DNA from: an uncultured Parabacteroides sp.
GTDB lineage: Bacteria > Bacteroidota > Bacteroidia > Bacteroidales > Tannerellaceae
DNA: 42,986 bases
Assembly: GCA_934725305.1 (NCBI GenBank)
Contig: CAKVBA010000023.1
Span: 1-42,986, forward strand
Direction of reading: 5' to 3'
Part shown: piece by piece, positions 1 to 9,430 of the stretch
Layout of the letters: every line of letters starts with the position of its first letter
Position numbering within the stretch: position 1 is the first letter of the stretch
Program-made: the position numbers and the translations under genes
The notes under the pieces: model-generated
What the model was told of the DNA's origin: nothing
Database searches by the model: none
What the model saw: the letters and a program-made list of their open reading frames with translations, nothing else

Positions 1-2
1 TA

Positions 3-77
3 CACTCTATAGTAGAAACTGCCATGAAGAATGGAAACTCTAAATTCAATGCTATACTTGCTGTCGTACAACAGTAA
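3..77 (+). CDS. C-terminal tail of an unidentified protein, cut by the window edge
   Basis: Only about 24 codons are visible, ending at TAA 75-77 (last residues FNAILAVVQQ). I do not recognise the family from so short a tail. The stop codon overlaps a perfect hairpin, and a transposase fragment follows, so it may be the end of another mobile-element gene, but that is a guess from context. Confidence 0.35.
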   Translation, partial: HSIVETAMKNGNSKFNAILAVVQQ

Positions 78-117
78 GGTAACTACTCATGCCCTGGGGG
101 TGCTGAGTAGTTACCTT
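76..117. terminator. Perfect 14-bp inverted repeat (hairpin)
   Basis: AAGGTAACTACTCA (76-89) and TGAGTAGTTACCTT (104-117) are exact reverse complements around a 14-nt loop. The stem starts inside the stop codon of the preceding reading frame. No clear T-run follows, so it may be a terminator, an mRNA-end stabiliser or part of a mobile-element end. Its word GTAACTACTC recurs in the repeat at 25.55 kb. Confidence 0.6.
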
Positions 118-254
118 GCTTATCGGGTTTGATAGTTTTCCTGACTTTGACAAAATTCGAAGGATGTTTTTGTATCTGTTTGCAGATTAGAGATATACGA
201 ATTTGAAGTGTCGTTTTGGGTGTCCAGCGCAATAATTTTGTATCGTTGAGGAAG

Positions 255-980
255 AATATATCACTGCTCAAATCTGCGGGATATAAGTTCATTCTCGGGG
301 GACGTATCAAGAAGGAGGTGGAATCTGTCAAGGAATGGCTTTGCGCCTTGACAAAGGAGAACGGATGCGTTCATCAGAAGCCAATGGCCTACGGAGAGAG
401 ACTCATTGTCAGTTATTCCGAGAAAAGAGCCTGCAAGGATGCTCTTAACCGCAAAAAAGGCATTGACAGACTGGAGAAGGCATACAAAAACGGCAAGGTA
501 AGCAAGAGGAACATCAACCAACGCGGCTACAACAAGTTCCTCAAGATAGAAAACGATGTCACCGTGTCAATTGATTATGGAAAGATAGAGGAAGATGCTC
601 AATGGGACGGCTGGAAAAGTTACGTCACAAACACCGACTTCCCTCCGGAAGAGGTAATAGACCTTTAAAGAGGGCTTTGGGTAGTGGAACGGGCTTTTCG
701 CATCTCAAAAGACACACTGGAGATGCGCCCGATATTCCATTTTACAGAGAAACGTATAGAATCACACGTTTGTATATGTTTTGTGGCCTATAAACTTTAT
801 AAGGAGTTGGAGCGGATTATCCATATGATGAATCTTGGCCTAAGCGTTGATACAGTGATTGATATTGCCAAGACTATTCCGACATTAGTATTAGAATTAC
901 CGGATGGACAAAAGATAACTCGCACTATTTTCAACACCCGTGATCAACAATCAATCAGGTCTCTTTTCTTAAATTCCTGA
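255..980 (+). pseudogene. IS1634/IS4-type DDE transposase, 5'-truncated and interrupted by an in-frame stop
   Basis: The C-terminal part of a transposase is readable in one frame: GYKFILGGRIKKE, then LIVSYSEKRA, RGYNKFLKIE, a WDGWKSYVTNTDFPPEEV stretch and, after the stop, GLWVVERAFRISK and HVCICFVAYKLYKELE. The ERAFR.SK block with the last acidic residue is typical of IS1634-like enzymes. The upstream half, with the first catalytic Asp residues, is missing. TAA at 666-668 interrupts an otherwise continuous frame where a Tyr codon would be expected, because the frame continues directly as RGLWVVERAF. Family assignment is from memory of related Bacteroides elements. The gene cannot make an active transposase. 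Confidence 0.8.
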
Positions 981-1097
981 TTTGGGTGTCCCATTGTCGA
1001 AGTCAGGAGATAGGAACTTTTAGGAACTGTTAGCTGCTATTTGTTTGCAGATGTCGGGGAATTTGGCGAATATTGTATGTTTTTATCCTTTAGGACT

Positions 1098-2510
1098 ATG
1101 AGACAAACCGAACGAGCCGGCATCATGCGAGTTGTAACAGACTTGATTGAGACGGATGGAATACTGGACACACGAGAGATGACCTTTCTCCATGCATTGC
1201 GTAGCAAATATGGCATACAGAAAGAGGATGAGATAATGGCAACCTCATTGTCTTTGGCACAAGCCTTAAATGAGTTGGCCCATTCTGATGCGGGCTTGAG
1301 GCAAGATCTGTTGGGTGATTTCACCCGGATGGCCCAATCAGACGATTTCTGTTCCCGTGAAGAGGCGTTGCTTATTCTTGCCATAAGGAATTGTTTGACG
1401 CTAAACCAGGAAAACCGGGTCTCAGTCGTTTCTGTTAATACAGCCAGTCTGAACTTTGAAGATGCACAGATACTCTATGTCGAAAGCGAATTTGACAAGG
1501 ATATCAATGAGCAGATCAATCGTTACTATCGGGAGATATGTGCAGAGATACGATTGTCGGGGTTCGACTTCGTTTATTTGCCCAAGATCGCAGAACACTA
1601 CCAAAGTATATCTGAATCGGTCCTTTTCCAAATAACAGAGTTTTTATATCCCAAGGTAAGCGAAGACAGATTGCATCTGTTTATCGACCAGTTACGTAAT
1701 CTTTCTACAGAACGGTTTTGTAAAGAGCAATTGGCTGCCAAATTGAATATAACGGAGCTCTCTTCTGTCGTGCCCTCCTTGATGGTGAAGATAGGCGACT
1801 CTTTGGTTGACAACAAGATAGTGGCCAACTTTCTTCTTGTAGAGATTGATGGAAACGTGTTGGAGTGTGTAAGGGGAATATTGGATCTGTTTACAGAATC
1901 ATATCATAACGATCGTCTTAATTATCTAAAAGAGGAAAAAGGGCGGTTTGTGCTCAAGGGTTTTTACAAACAGATCTTCGACATCCTTATGCTCAGGAAA
2001 GGAATACAAAGCCGTGTCGTTATAGATACGTTCAACGATCGGATCTATTTCCCTGATGCCGATGTTGTCATGGAGAAAATACATCGAAGGGAAAAGGCCT
2101 TGTATGCTCTGTTTCTTCTTGAATCGGCCAGTGGTGGCATTAACTTTAACAAACCAACCTTACCTGATCAGTTGGAGCGATACAAAAAGCGTATGGCGGA
2201 CATTCAAGCTAAATACAAGATGATCTATAAGATGTTTGGCGGAGAAGAGAGCGCGGCGCCCAATCTGGAGATATCCGAAATACGCTTGCCAATGATAAGC
2301 CTATTGAAAAGGCAGCTGTTGAAATTGGGCGATGTCTTATATCATGTGGACGATTATGTTATACAACGAAACGCCTATGGAAATTATAGTGTTGGCATTT
2401 CTTCTGATCTGTGTTGTTGCAATGGTGCCAAGGGGGATTTCTTGCCTCTTTCAGAATCGGAGGTATGGAAAAGAATATCAGCCTTGCAAGGTTGCAACCC
2501 TATAGTTTAG
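1098..2510 (+). CDS. TerB-like N-terminal domain protein of unknown function
   Basis: The protein is about 470 residues long and apparently cytoplasmic; I see no signal peptide or membrane segment. The first ~100 residues (IMRVVTDLIETDGILDTREMTF, then NELAHSD and EEALLILAIRNCL) have the helical pattern and acidic Asp/Glu spacing of TerB/DjlA-like domains, which are linked to metal or stress responses. The remaining ~350 residues are helical and I do not recognise them. The open frame reaches back to a TTG at 1041. I prefer ATG 1098 (MRQTERAG), with ATG 1077 as an alternative. It stands alone between an IS remnant and the calcium pump. The TerB call is moderate and no function is assigned. Confidence 0.65.
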   Translation: MRQTERAGIMRVVTDLIETDGILDTREMTFLHALRSKYGIQKEDEIMATSLSLAQALNELAHSDAGLRQDLLGDFTRMAQSDDFCSREEALLILAIRNCLTLNQENRVSVVSVNTASLNFEDAQILYVESEFDKDINEQINRYYREICAEIRLSGFDFVYLPKIAEHYQSISESVLFQITEFLYPKVSEDRLHLFIDQLRNLSTERFCKEQLAAKLNITELSSVVPSLMVKIGDSLVDNKIVANFLLVEIDGNVLECVRGILDLFTESYHNDRLNYLKEEKGRFVLKGFYKQIFDILMLRKGIQSRVVIDTFNDRIYFPDADVVMEKIHRREKALYALFLLESASGGINFNKPTLPDQLERYKKRMADIQAKYKMIYKMFGGEESAAPNLEISEIRLPMISLLKRQLLKLGDVLYHVDDYVIQRNAYGNYSVGISSDLCCCNGAKGDFLPLSESEVWKRISALQGCNPIV

Positions 2511-2570
2511 GATAAGGCTCGGAATGGTGTGCAACATTATGGAATTTTCAATCCTTTACAAAACAGATAA

Positions 2571-2578
2571 TACTTTTG
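2571..2578 (+). promoter_or_regulatory. -7 promoter element of the calcium pump gene
   Basis: TACTTTTG fits the Bacteroidetes -7 consensus TAnnTTTG and lies 55 bases before the ATPase ATG. Confidence 0.5.
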
Positions 2579-2632
2579 CGGCAAAAGAAGAATTGGATTG
2601 AAAAGAAACTCAACAAATAGTATAATCGTAAA

Positions 2633-5329
2633 ATGAAACAGACACATTATGTGGGCTTGACCGATGTTGAAGTGCTCGAAAGCCGTAAAAAGAATGGAGC
2701 TAACGTGTTGACACCGCCTGAGAAAGAACCTCTATGGAAACAGTTCTTGGAGAAGTTTGGCGACCCGCTCATCATCATCTTGATGATTGCCGGTGTGTTA
2801 TCGATTGGTATTGCTTGCTATGAATACTTCGGACTTGGACAAGGTGGTGATGTCTTTTTTGAACCTGCGGGAATATTTGTTGCCATCCTGCTTGCAACGG
2901 GACTTGCCTTTTATTTTGAGTTGCAGGCCGACAAGGAGTTTACGATCCTTAATCAGGTAAATGATGATGAACTCGTAGAGGTGATCCGCAATGGCAATAC
3001 TACGCAGATACCTCGCAAGGATATTGTCGTTGGCGACATTGTAATTCTTAATACCGGCGAGGAGGTTCCGGCGGATTGTGAATTGCTGGAGGCAACCTCT
3101 TTACACATGGATGAATCCACTTTGACTGGTGAACCCATGTGTGTCAAGAGTGTTGATGAGAAAGACTTCGACAAGGCTGCCACTTATCCCACCAACCATG
3201 TGATGAAAGGAACCAAGGTGATGGAAGGTCATGGCATCTGCCGTGTTCTTGCGGTTGGCGACAAGACGGAGCAGGGCAAAGTGTTCGAGGCGGTACAGAT
3301 TGACGATAGCGTGAGGACACCGCTCAATGAACAACTCGATGGTTTGAGCGACTGGATCACCAAGGTAAGCTATGGTTTTGCCGCCCTGATTGTAGTGGGC
3401 CGTATCGTTATGTATTTCGTTACCAATGGCACAGACTGCTTCGGTTCAATGGAGCAGGTTGCACCTTTCATAGCATACGTCCTTCAAACATTGATGATTG
3501 CCGTAACGCTTGTGGTTGTGTCTGTGCCGGAGGGATTGCCAATGGCTGTCACCTTGAGTTTGGCCTATAGTATGCGTCGTATGCTCAAGACCAACAACCT
3601 TGTAAGAAAGATGCACGCTTGTGAGACAATGGGAGCAACCACAGTTATCTGTACCGATAAGACGGGAACGTTGACGCAGAATCTTATGAGTGTGGACGAG
3701 ATGAAGATGTATGGAGATACTCCGAAAGAGGTTCTTGATGAGGGTATTGCCGTAAACTCTACTGCATCCATTGATTTCTCAGACAAGAACAGACCGCAGA
3801 TATTGGGCAATCCAACGGAAGGCGCATTGCTGCTTTGGCTACATCATAAGCAGGGCGTAGATTATCGTTCAATCCGTGAAAGCGTGAAGGTGGTAGCCGA
3901 AGTGCCGTTCTCTACAGAACGCAAGTATATGGCAACCGTTGTCGAGTCTGTGGCCTTGAAAGGCAAGAAGGTGCTTTATGTAAAAGGTGCTCCCGAGATT
4001 GTGTTCGCTCTTTGCAAAGAGATGTCAGTAAGCAGAGAAGAGGTAGAGAAGCAACTGGCTGAATATCAAAACCGCGCTATGCGCACCCTTGGCTTTGCTT
4101 ATCAGGTGCTGAACGATAATGATAAAGTAATTGAAGACAATAAGATCGTTGCAGACAAGCTCTGTTTCATTGGAGTAGCCGCTATTGCCGACCCGGTGAG
4201 ATCGGATGTGCCGGCAGCCGTTAAGGAGTGTATTGATGCAGGTATCAGCGTGAAGATTGTTACCGGTGATACATCAGGAACGGCAAAGGAAATAGCTCGT
4301 CAAATAGGTCTTTGGAATGATGCCAAAGACACGGAGCGTAGCATCATCACGGGCCCTGAGTTTGCTGCATTGTCGGACGATGAACTTCAGGAGCGCATTC
4401 TCGGTCTGAAGATTATCTCCCGTGCTCGTCCTATGGATAAGAAACGGTTGGTGGAAACTTTGCAGAAAATGAACCAGGTGGTTGCCGTGACGGGTGATGG
4501 AACCAACGATGCCCCAGCTCTTCGTTCAGCCCATGTCGGTCTGTCAATGGGTGACGGAACGAGTGTGGCAAAGGAAGCATCCGATATTACCATTATCGAC
4601 AATTCGTTCAGCAGTATCGGAAAGGCTGTTATGTGGGGACGCTCGCTGTATCAGAATATCCAGCGTTTCCTTTTGTTCCAGCTGACGGTGAACGTGACGG
4701 CTTGTTTCCTTGTTCTCTGTGGTGCTTTTATAGGAACTGAATCTCCTTTGACCGTTACGCAGATGTTGTGGATCAACCTTATCATGGACACTTTCGCCGC
4801 GATGGCTCTTGCTTCGTTGCCACCCTCTGAGAGCGTTATGAAAGACAAGCCTCGCGACCGCAGGGCGTTTATCCTCAATAAGCCAATGCTTCGTGAGATT
4901 ATCGGTGTGGGAGGATTCTTCTTCCTGATGCTGCTCGGAATGCTTTATATCTTCCAGCACGCAGAAGTGAATCAGCTTACCGATCTTCTTCACCTGCAGT
5001 TAGGAGCTAAGGGCCATGTATCTACATACGAGTTGACATTGCTCTTCACGACTTTCGTCATGACTCACTTCTTCTATCTCTTCAATGCCCGTGCGTTTGA
5101 GACGGGTCGCAGCGCTCTGCATTTTAAAGGTTGCAGTGGTTTGCTTACGATTGTGGTGATCATCCTCGTAGGTCAGATAGCTATGGTTGAGTTACCGGGT
5201 TTGCAGCAGTTCTTCAATGTGGAGGGATTGAAGCCGATAGATTGGGTAATAATAATCATTGGTTCCTCTTTCGTTCTTTGGGTTCGTGAAGGATGGCATT
5301 TATTGACGGTAGGGACTTTTAGGAAATAG
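2633..5329 (+). CDS. PMCA-type calcium-translocating P-type ATPase
   Basis: This is an inner-membrane P2B-like cation pump that would export Ca2+ using ATP. At 898 residues it is full length for bacterial PMCA-type pumps. Visible motifs in order are an N-terminal cation-ATPase domain, the actuator motif TGEP near residue 165, PEGLP in membrane segment 4 (an ion-site helix), the phosphorylation motif CTDKTGTLTQN with the phospho-Asp near residue 342, the nucleotide-domain KGAPE, TGD, and the hinge motif VTGDGTNDAPAL near residue 620. The C-terminal membrane helices include MLWINLIMDTFAA. The substrate is inferred from family resemblance; related pumps can carry other divalent cations. It appears to be monocistronic and is followed by a hairpin with a T-run. 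Confidence 0.92.
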   Translation: MKQTHYVGLTDVEVLESRKKNGANVLTPPEKEPLWKQFLEKFGDPLIIILMIAGVLSIGIACYEYFGLGQGGDVFFEPAGIFVAILLATGLAFYFELQADKEFTILNQVNDDELVEVIRNGNTTQIPRKDIVVGDIVILNTGEEVPADCELLEATSLHMDESTLTGEPMCVKSVDEKDFDKAATYPTNHVMKGTKVMEGHGICRVLAVGDKTEQGKVFEAVQIDDSVRTPLNEQLDGLSDWITKVSYGFAALIVVGRIVMYFVTNGTDCFGSMEQVAPFIAYVLQTLMIAVTLVVVSVPEGLPMAVTLSLAYSMRRMLKTNNLVRKMHACETMGATTVICTDKTGTLTQNLMSVDEMKMYGDTPKEVLDEGIAVNSTASIDFSDKNRPQILGNPTEGALLLWLHHKQGVDYRSIRESVKVVAEVPFSTERKYMATVVESVALKGKKVLYVKGAPEIVFALCKEMSVSREEVEKQLAEYQNRAMRTLGFAYQVLNDNDKVIEDNKIVADKLCFIGVAAIADPVRSDVPAAVKECIDAGISVKIVTGDTSGTAKEIARQIGLWNDAKDTERSIITGPEFAALSDDELQERILGLKIISRARPMDKKRLVETLQKMNQVVAVTGDGTNDAPALRSAHVGLSMGDGTSVAKEASDITIIDNSFSSIGKAVMWGRSLYQNIQRFLLFQLTVNVTACFLVLCGAFIGTESPLTVTQMLWINLIMDTFAAMALASLPPSESVMKDKPRDRRAFILNKPMLREIIGVGGFFFLMLLGMLYIFQHAEVNQLTDLLHLQLGAKGHVSTYELTLLFTTFVMTHFFYLFNARAFETGRSALHFKGCSGLLTIVVIILVGQIAMVELPGLQQFFNVEGLKPIDWVIIIIGSSFVLWVREGWHLLTVGTFRK

Positions 5330-5378
5330 TCTATAGAGTCCATTTTGGCAGGATTAATAGCCTCTATTTTGGATGTTA

Positions 5379-5479
5379 TTCGAACGCCGTTCGAACATCG
5401 TTCGAATGCCGTTTTGAAAGAGATGCCGAGCTTTTTCCAAAAAGGGTGCGCCCTTTTTCCAAAAAGATGCCGAGCTTTT
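5379..5479. repeat. Intergenic word array: 3 x 11-bp tandem repeat plus 15-bp direct repeat
   Basis: Three tandem 11-mers (TTCGAACGCCG, TTCGAACATCG, TTCGAATGCCG) fill 5379-5411. The 15-mer AGATGCCGAGCTTTT occurs at 5421-5435 and 5465-5479, on either side of the terminator hairpin. It resembles in style the internal ladders of the 17.6 and 29.4 kb elements, which share the TTTTTCCAAAAA word. Confidence 0.75.
5439..5458 (+). terminator. Intrinsic terminator downstream of the calcium pump
   Basis: AAAAAGGG pairs with CCCTTTTT across a TGCG tetraloop, ending in five T residues. It can work in either direction. Confidence 0.6.
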
Positions 5480-5602
5480 GCCGAAGTGGTCATTGTCATA
5501 CCTTCGTCAGCGGGTTAAAAATGTTTTATCTTAGTCGTGATACATGCAGCTGTCATATTTTTCCGTATCTTCGCTTTCCGATAATCATAAAAGAACAAGG
5601 AT

Positions 5603-6205
5603 ATGTTTTCAGGAATAATTGAAGAGACAGCCAAAGTGGTGGCTATTGAACATGATCAGGATAATATTCATATCACTATGGAGTGCTCGTTTGTCGATGA
5701 GTTGAAGATCGATCAAAGTGTAGCACATAATGGCGTATGTCTGACCGTGGTGCGTAAAGAGGGAATGACCTTTACAACAACAGCCATGCGTGAGACGTTG
5801 GAGCGTTCAAACTTAGGCTTGTTGAAGCCGGGTTCATTGGTGAATCTGGAGCGAAGCATGCTGATGAACGGCCGTTTGGATGGACACATCGTGCAGGGTC
5901 ATGTCGATCAGACTGCTGTTTGTACCAAGGTTGAAGATGCTAATGGCAGCTGGTATTACACGTTTGAATATCCGTTCGACAAGGAAATGGCTCGTCAAGG
6001 CTATATGACTGTTGAGAAGGGTTCCGTTTGTGTGAATGGTGTTAGCCTGACAGTTTGCAACTCGCAGAACAATAGTTTTCAGGTAGCTATTATCCCTTAT
6101 ACACATGAACATACCAACTTCTGTCAGATCGAAGAAGGCACTGTGGTGAATTTAGAGTTTGACATTGTGGGTAAGTATATCAGCAAGATGATGCAGTTTC
6201 AATAA
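5603..6205 (+). CDS. ribE: Riboflavin synthase, alpha chain
   Basis: This enzyme dismutates two molecules of 6,7-dimethyl-8-ribityllumazine to riboflavin and a pyrimidinedione. The 200-residue length and the MFSGIIEE start are standard. The two tandem lumazine-binding repeats are visible: the first half has NGVCLTV and the second VNGVSLTV, with GHIVQGHVDQ between them. It is encoded alone here, with no other rib gene and no visible FMN riboswitch upstream, so flavin synthesis genes must be dispersed. It converges on the MATE gene with only 10 bases between stop codons. Confidence 0.95.
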   Translation: MFSGIIEETAKVVAIEHDQDNIHITMECSFVDELKIDQSVAHNGVCLTVVRKEGMTFTTTAMRETLERSNLGLLKPGSLVNLERSMLMNGRLDGHIVQGHVDQTAVCTKVEDANGSWYYTFEYPFDKEMARQGYMTVEKGSVCVNGVSLTVCNSQNNSFQVAIIPYTHEHTNFCQIEEGTVVNLEFDIVGKYISKMMQFQ

Positions 6206-6215
6206 TCAGACTCAT

Positions 6216-7586
6216 TTATTTCTTGATAATACATTTGCGCTTCCAGTAGCCGGATCGGTAATAGAGATAAGTCGCGATGGTACCGATGGTGATGCTGAGT
6301 CCGATGGCCCACCAAATGCCGCAGCGACCATAGGCAGATCCTAATCCATAGGCTAACGGAATGCGTATAAGCCATAGACAGATGATGCTGGAGATCATGG
6401 GAAACAATGTATCTCCGGCACCACGCAGTGCTCCGTTATAGATATTCATGATTCCATGAAGGATGAAAAATCCACAAACAATCCGTAGATACTCTTCTCC
6501 GATGGCGATAACCCGGCTGTCGTTGGTAAAGGCAAGCATTAATAAATCTCCAAAGAAATAGACAATGGCGTAGGTGATAATTCCTAAGATGATATTGATT
6601 CCAAGAGAGATACGTACACCTTGATGGAAACGCTTCAGATTGCCTGCTCCTATATTCTGTCCGCAAAAGGCAGCCAAAGCACTGGATAGAGTCAACACAA
6701 TCTGTGTGATTAGGGTATCAATCTTTCCGGCTGCGCCATAGGCCGTCAGTGTATCGGTTCCAAACTCATTGACAATACTCAGCAAGGTTATCAGGCCTAA
6801 GGCGATGGCACACTGTTGTCCGCTGGTGGGCAGACCAATGGAAAGCCCTTGCTTGAAGAGTTTCAGGTCGAATGTCAAATCCTCTTTTTTGATAGAGAGC
6901 AATGGATGAGTATGGTTGATATAGTTGAGGGCAATGCACATTCCGATACCTTGTGCAACGAGTGTAGCACGGGCTGCTCCTTCGATGCCCCAATTAAAGT
7001 AGATGATAAAGACCAGATCCAATACGATATTTAGCAGCGTTGTGATGCCGATAAAGAGCATTGGCCTGACGGAGTCGCCAACTCCACGCAAGATTGACAA
7101 CAGGCTATTGAAGGTGACGAATAGGAATGTTCCTCCTACATATATCTTGAAATAACTGACTGCCAGCGGAATAATCTCCGAAGGCGTCTGGGTCAGACGA
7201 AAGATCGGTTCGGCAAAGATGATGCCGGTTATAGAGAGCAATACGCCTGCCACCAGCATAAAGATGAAGAACGAGGCAAATGCCCGCTGCACCTTGTCGA
7301 ATTGTTTGGCTCCAAATAACTGAGAGATGACGACCGATGTGCCGCTACCGATGCCGATAATGAGCGAGATAACAAAGAAGTAGATGAAGAAAGAGGCCGA
7401 TACAGCCGCTAAGGCCTCTTTGCCCAAAAACTGTCCGACAATGATGCTGTCGGTGATATTATAGAGTTGTTGCAGCAAATTGCCCAATAGCAGCGGAAGA
7501 GCAAATCGGACAATCACTTTCCATTCTTTGCCTTGGGTCAGATCTCCGTTCACCTTTTTCTTGTCATTCATCAGAACCTCATCCAT
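6216..7586 (-). CDS. MATE-family multidrug/cation efflux transporter
   Basis: This is a 456-residue polytopic inner-membrane protein with about 12 hydrophobic segments and the internal two-fold repeat of MATE carriers. Characteristic stretches are LPLLLGNLLQQLYNITDSIIVGQFLG near the N-terminus and the matching GLPTSGQQCAIALGL segment at the start of the second half. Family members exchange Na+ or H+ for organic cations; the substrate here cannot be read from sequence. Two starts are possible: MDEVL at 7586 or MNDKK at 7571. It follows the YihY-like gene by 26 bases and is probably cotranscribed with it. Confidence 0.9.
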   Translation of the reverse strand: MDEVLMNDKKKVNGDLTQGKEWKVIVRFALPLLLGNLLQQLYNITDSIIVGQFLGKEALAAVSASFFIYFFVISLIIGIGSGTSVVISQLFGAKQFDKVQRAFASFFIFMLVAGVLLSITGIIFAEPIFRLTQTPSEIIPLAVSYFKIYVGGTFLFVTFNSLLSILRGVGDSVRPMLFIGITTLLNIVLDLVFIIYFNWGIEGAARATLVAQGIGMCIALNYINHTHPLLSIKKEDLTFDLKLFKQGLSIGLPTSGQQCAIALGLITLLSIVNEFGTDTLTAYGAAGKIDTLITQIVLTLSSALAAFCGQNIGAGNLKRFHQGVRISLGINIILGIITYAIVYFFGDLLMLAFTNDSRVIAIGEEYLRIVCGFFILHGIMNIYNGALRGAGDTLFPMISSIICLWLIRIPLAYGLGSAYGRCGIWWAIGLSITIGTIATYLYYRSGYWKRKCIIKK

Positions 7587-7612
7587 ACGTATTGTTGTGT
7601 CATTGCTGAAAA

Positions 7613-8977
7613 TTATAGATCTTTCAGTAGCAGGTTATTGTTGGCACGGGTCATCTCTTCGCGCGTCTTCAGCAACGCTTGCCACTCTTTTTGGAACAGA
7701 CAAGAAGTGTCAATCTTGAAATTTTCCGATCCATGCGTATCCATACGGTTGAGCAGAAAGCTGACCGAGATCTTGTTGATGTCTAACGCCGGCTGATAAT
7801 AGACCACACGATCATCATTGCCATAGTTCACTTCAATAATAATCTCCAGCTCTTTCAGGTAATAGAGAATTTGTGTGGTCAGTCGGATGGGAATACGATA
7901 GGTGTCAGACAATTCATCTGCTGTGTAGGGCTTCTTTTTACCCTGTTCGAATCGTTTGATGATGAGAGAAGCAATCAGCAGGGTGAGAAAGTCTTTATAG
8001 CGGCGGCTGATGTTTTTACTATCTCGTTCAAAGCTGAACTTCTTCACGTTCTGTGAGGCATAAGAAAGTTCGGCTCCAAACAGACAGATCAGCCAAGAGA
8101 GCTGTAGCCATAGGAGCAACAGTGGCAAGGCGGCAAAACTACCATAGATGGCATTGTATTTGCTGACCCAAATCTGTCCACTGATATAGATATATTGGAA
8201 GAACTGGAAAGCGCATCCAGCCAGGAATCCTGACGTTAAGCTATTGAGGAAACGCACTTTCGTATTGGGCAGTAGCAGGTAAAGTCCGGTAAACACCAAG
8301 GAGGTGATGATGAAGGGAACGATATGCAGAGCCTTCTCCATGATGGGCGTGAAGAAGAGAAATTCTCCGAGGAAAGATTCCTGTAGCGTGGAGACGAAGA
8401 TAGAGATACCGCTTGATGCCACCATCAATACAGGCAGAATCACGAAGAGGGCCAGATAGTCGGTCACCTTGCGATACCAGGGACGAGACTTCTGTATTTG
8501 CCAGATATTGTTGAAGGTGTCTTCGATTGAAGAGATCAGATTGATTACGGTATAAAGCAGCAGTATCAGACCCACACCAATGATTACGCCACCTTGTGCT
8601 TGGGCCAGATAGCTCTCGACAAACTCAAAAGCTTTGCTTAGTTCCAACTCATGTCCGGGGAAATAGTCAAACAGCTCTTGTCTCACGGCTCCTTGAAAGC
8701 CAAATCCTTTGGCAATGCCCAGCAAGACGGCCAACAAGGGAACAATAGAAAGGAGAGTGCTGTAGGTGAGAGCCGAAGCCTTGGTCTGCAGATTCTCACT
8801 TTGGAATCCGCGGATGGCCAAGATCAATGTCTTTATGATTTTGATATAGACAATCTTCAGACCACTTACATCATTCTCGCTAATGCGCCAAATATCGTAA
8901 GTGATAAAACGAATGATTCGTGTTAGCCAACTCTCGATTCGTTCACTCAGGCTCTGTTTATCTGAAGATTGTTTCAT
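7613..8977 (-). CDS. YihY/BrkB-family inner-membrane protein
   Basis: At 454 residues this is longer than E. coli YihY. The N-terminal ~290 residues carry the six-helix YihY/UPF0761 core: FQSENLQTKASALTYSTLLSIVPLLAVLLG, then an NNIWQ motif and the late LLLLWLQLSWLICLFGAELSYA. The C-terminal ~150 residues are soluble and look like a winged helix (adenylate-like run YTADELSDTYRIPIRLTTQILYYLKELEII), a layout known in Bacteroidetes members. The old name ribonuclease BN for this family is a misassignment. The gene follows rnpB and precedes the MATE gene on the same strand. Its biochemical role is unknown. Confidence 0.88.
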   Translation of the reverse strand: MKQSSDKQSLSERIESWLTRIIRFITYDIWRISENDVSGLKIVYIKIIKTLILAIRGFQSENLQTKASALTYSTLLSIVPLLAVLLGIAKGFGFQGAVRQELFDYFPGHELELSKAFEFVESYLAQAQGGVIIGVGLILLLYTVINLISSIEDTFNNIWQIQKSRPWYRKVTDYLALFVILPVLMVASSGISIFVSTLQESFLGEFLFFTPIMEKALHIVPFIITSLVFTGLYLLLPNTKVRFLNSLTSGFLAGCAFQFFQYIYISGQIWVSKYNAIYGSFAALPLLLLWLQLSWLICLFGAELSYASQNVKKFSFERDSKNISRRYKDFLTLLIASLIIKRFEQGKKKPYTADELSDTYRIPIRLTTQILYYLKELEIIIEVNYGNDDRVVYYQPALDINKISVSFLLNRMDTHGSENFKIDTSCLFQKEWQALLKTREEMTRANNNLLLKDL

Positions 8978-8995
8978 AGCGATCAGTATAAAAAT

Positions 8996-9362
8996 GCAGT
9001 CTGTCTATAAGCCGGGTTCTGTGCCTTTCTCTCTTACGAAAGAAAGGTGTCTGCCATTTATCTTGTCTTATTGTCACCAATAAGCTTTAGCGATCTACCC
9101 CTCGGCATCGGGCGAGCAACCCTACATGCGCCGATATACATGACCTTACAACCCATAAGGCGTACGGCATCTCATATTGCTACAAGATCCGGTGAGCTCT
9201 TACCTCACCTTTTCACCCTTACCAATCCCGAAAGACAGGCGGTTATTTTCTGTTACGCTACTCTACCTTCACAGACAGCTTCCCGTTAAGAAGTATGGTG
9301 CTCTGTGTTGCCCGGACGTTCCTCACATCTATATAAGATGAGCGACAGACCGACAGACTGCA
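8996..9362 (-). ncRNA. rnpB: RNase P RNA (type A)
   Basis: This is the catalytic RNA that trims tRNA 5' ends. Read on the minus strand it opens with GCAGTCTGTCGGTCTGTCGC, contains the conserved GAGGAACGTCCGGGC block, later GGGTGAAAAGGTGAGGTAAGAGC, and closes with CAGAACCCGGCTTATAGAC. The first and last ten bases (GCAGTCTGTC / GACAGACTGC) form helix P1, which defines the ends to within a few bases. A -7 promoter element lies just upstream at 9368-9375. Length about 367 nt is normal. Confidence 0.96.
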
Positions 9363-9367
9363 TTGCA

Positions 9368-9375
9368 CAAAGGTA
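9368..9375 (-). promoter_or_regulatory. -7 promoter element of rnpB
   Basis: TACCTTTG on the minus strand fits TAnnTTTG and lies six bases before the predicted 5' end of the RNA, the expected distance. Confidence 0.65.
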
Positions 9376-9430
9376 ATGCTATTTTTTGAAACATTTCGTT
9401 GCGTGTGAGCTGTTTTTTATAGAAAAGGTG

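Noticed and set aside
5500..5602. FMN riboswitch before ribE
   Set aside because: I could not find the conserved RFN elements in the ~100 bases upstream.
9047..9289. 80-residue open frame on the plus strand
   Set aside because: It lies entirely antisense within the RNase P RNA gene.
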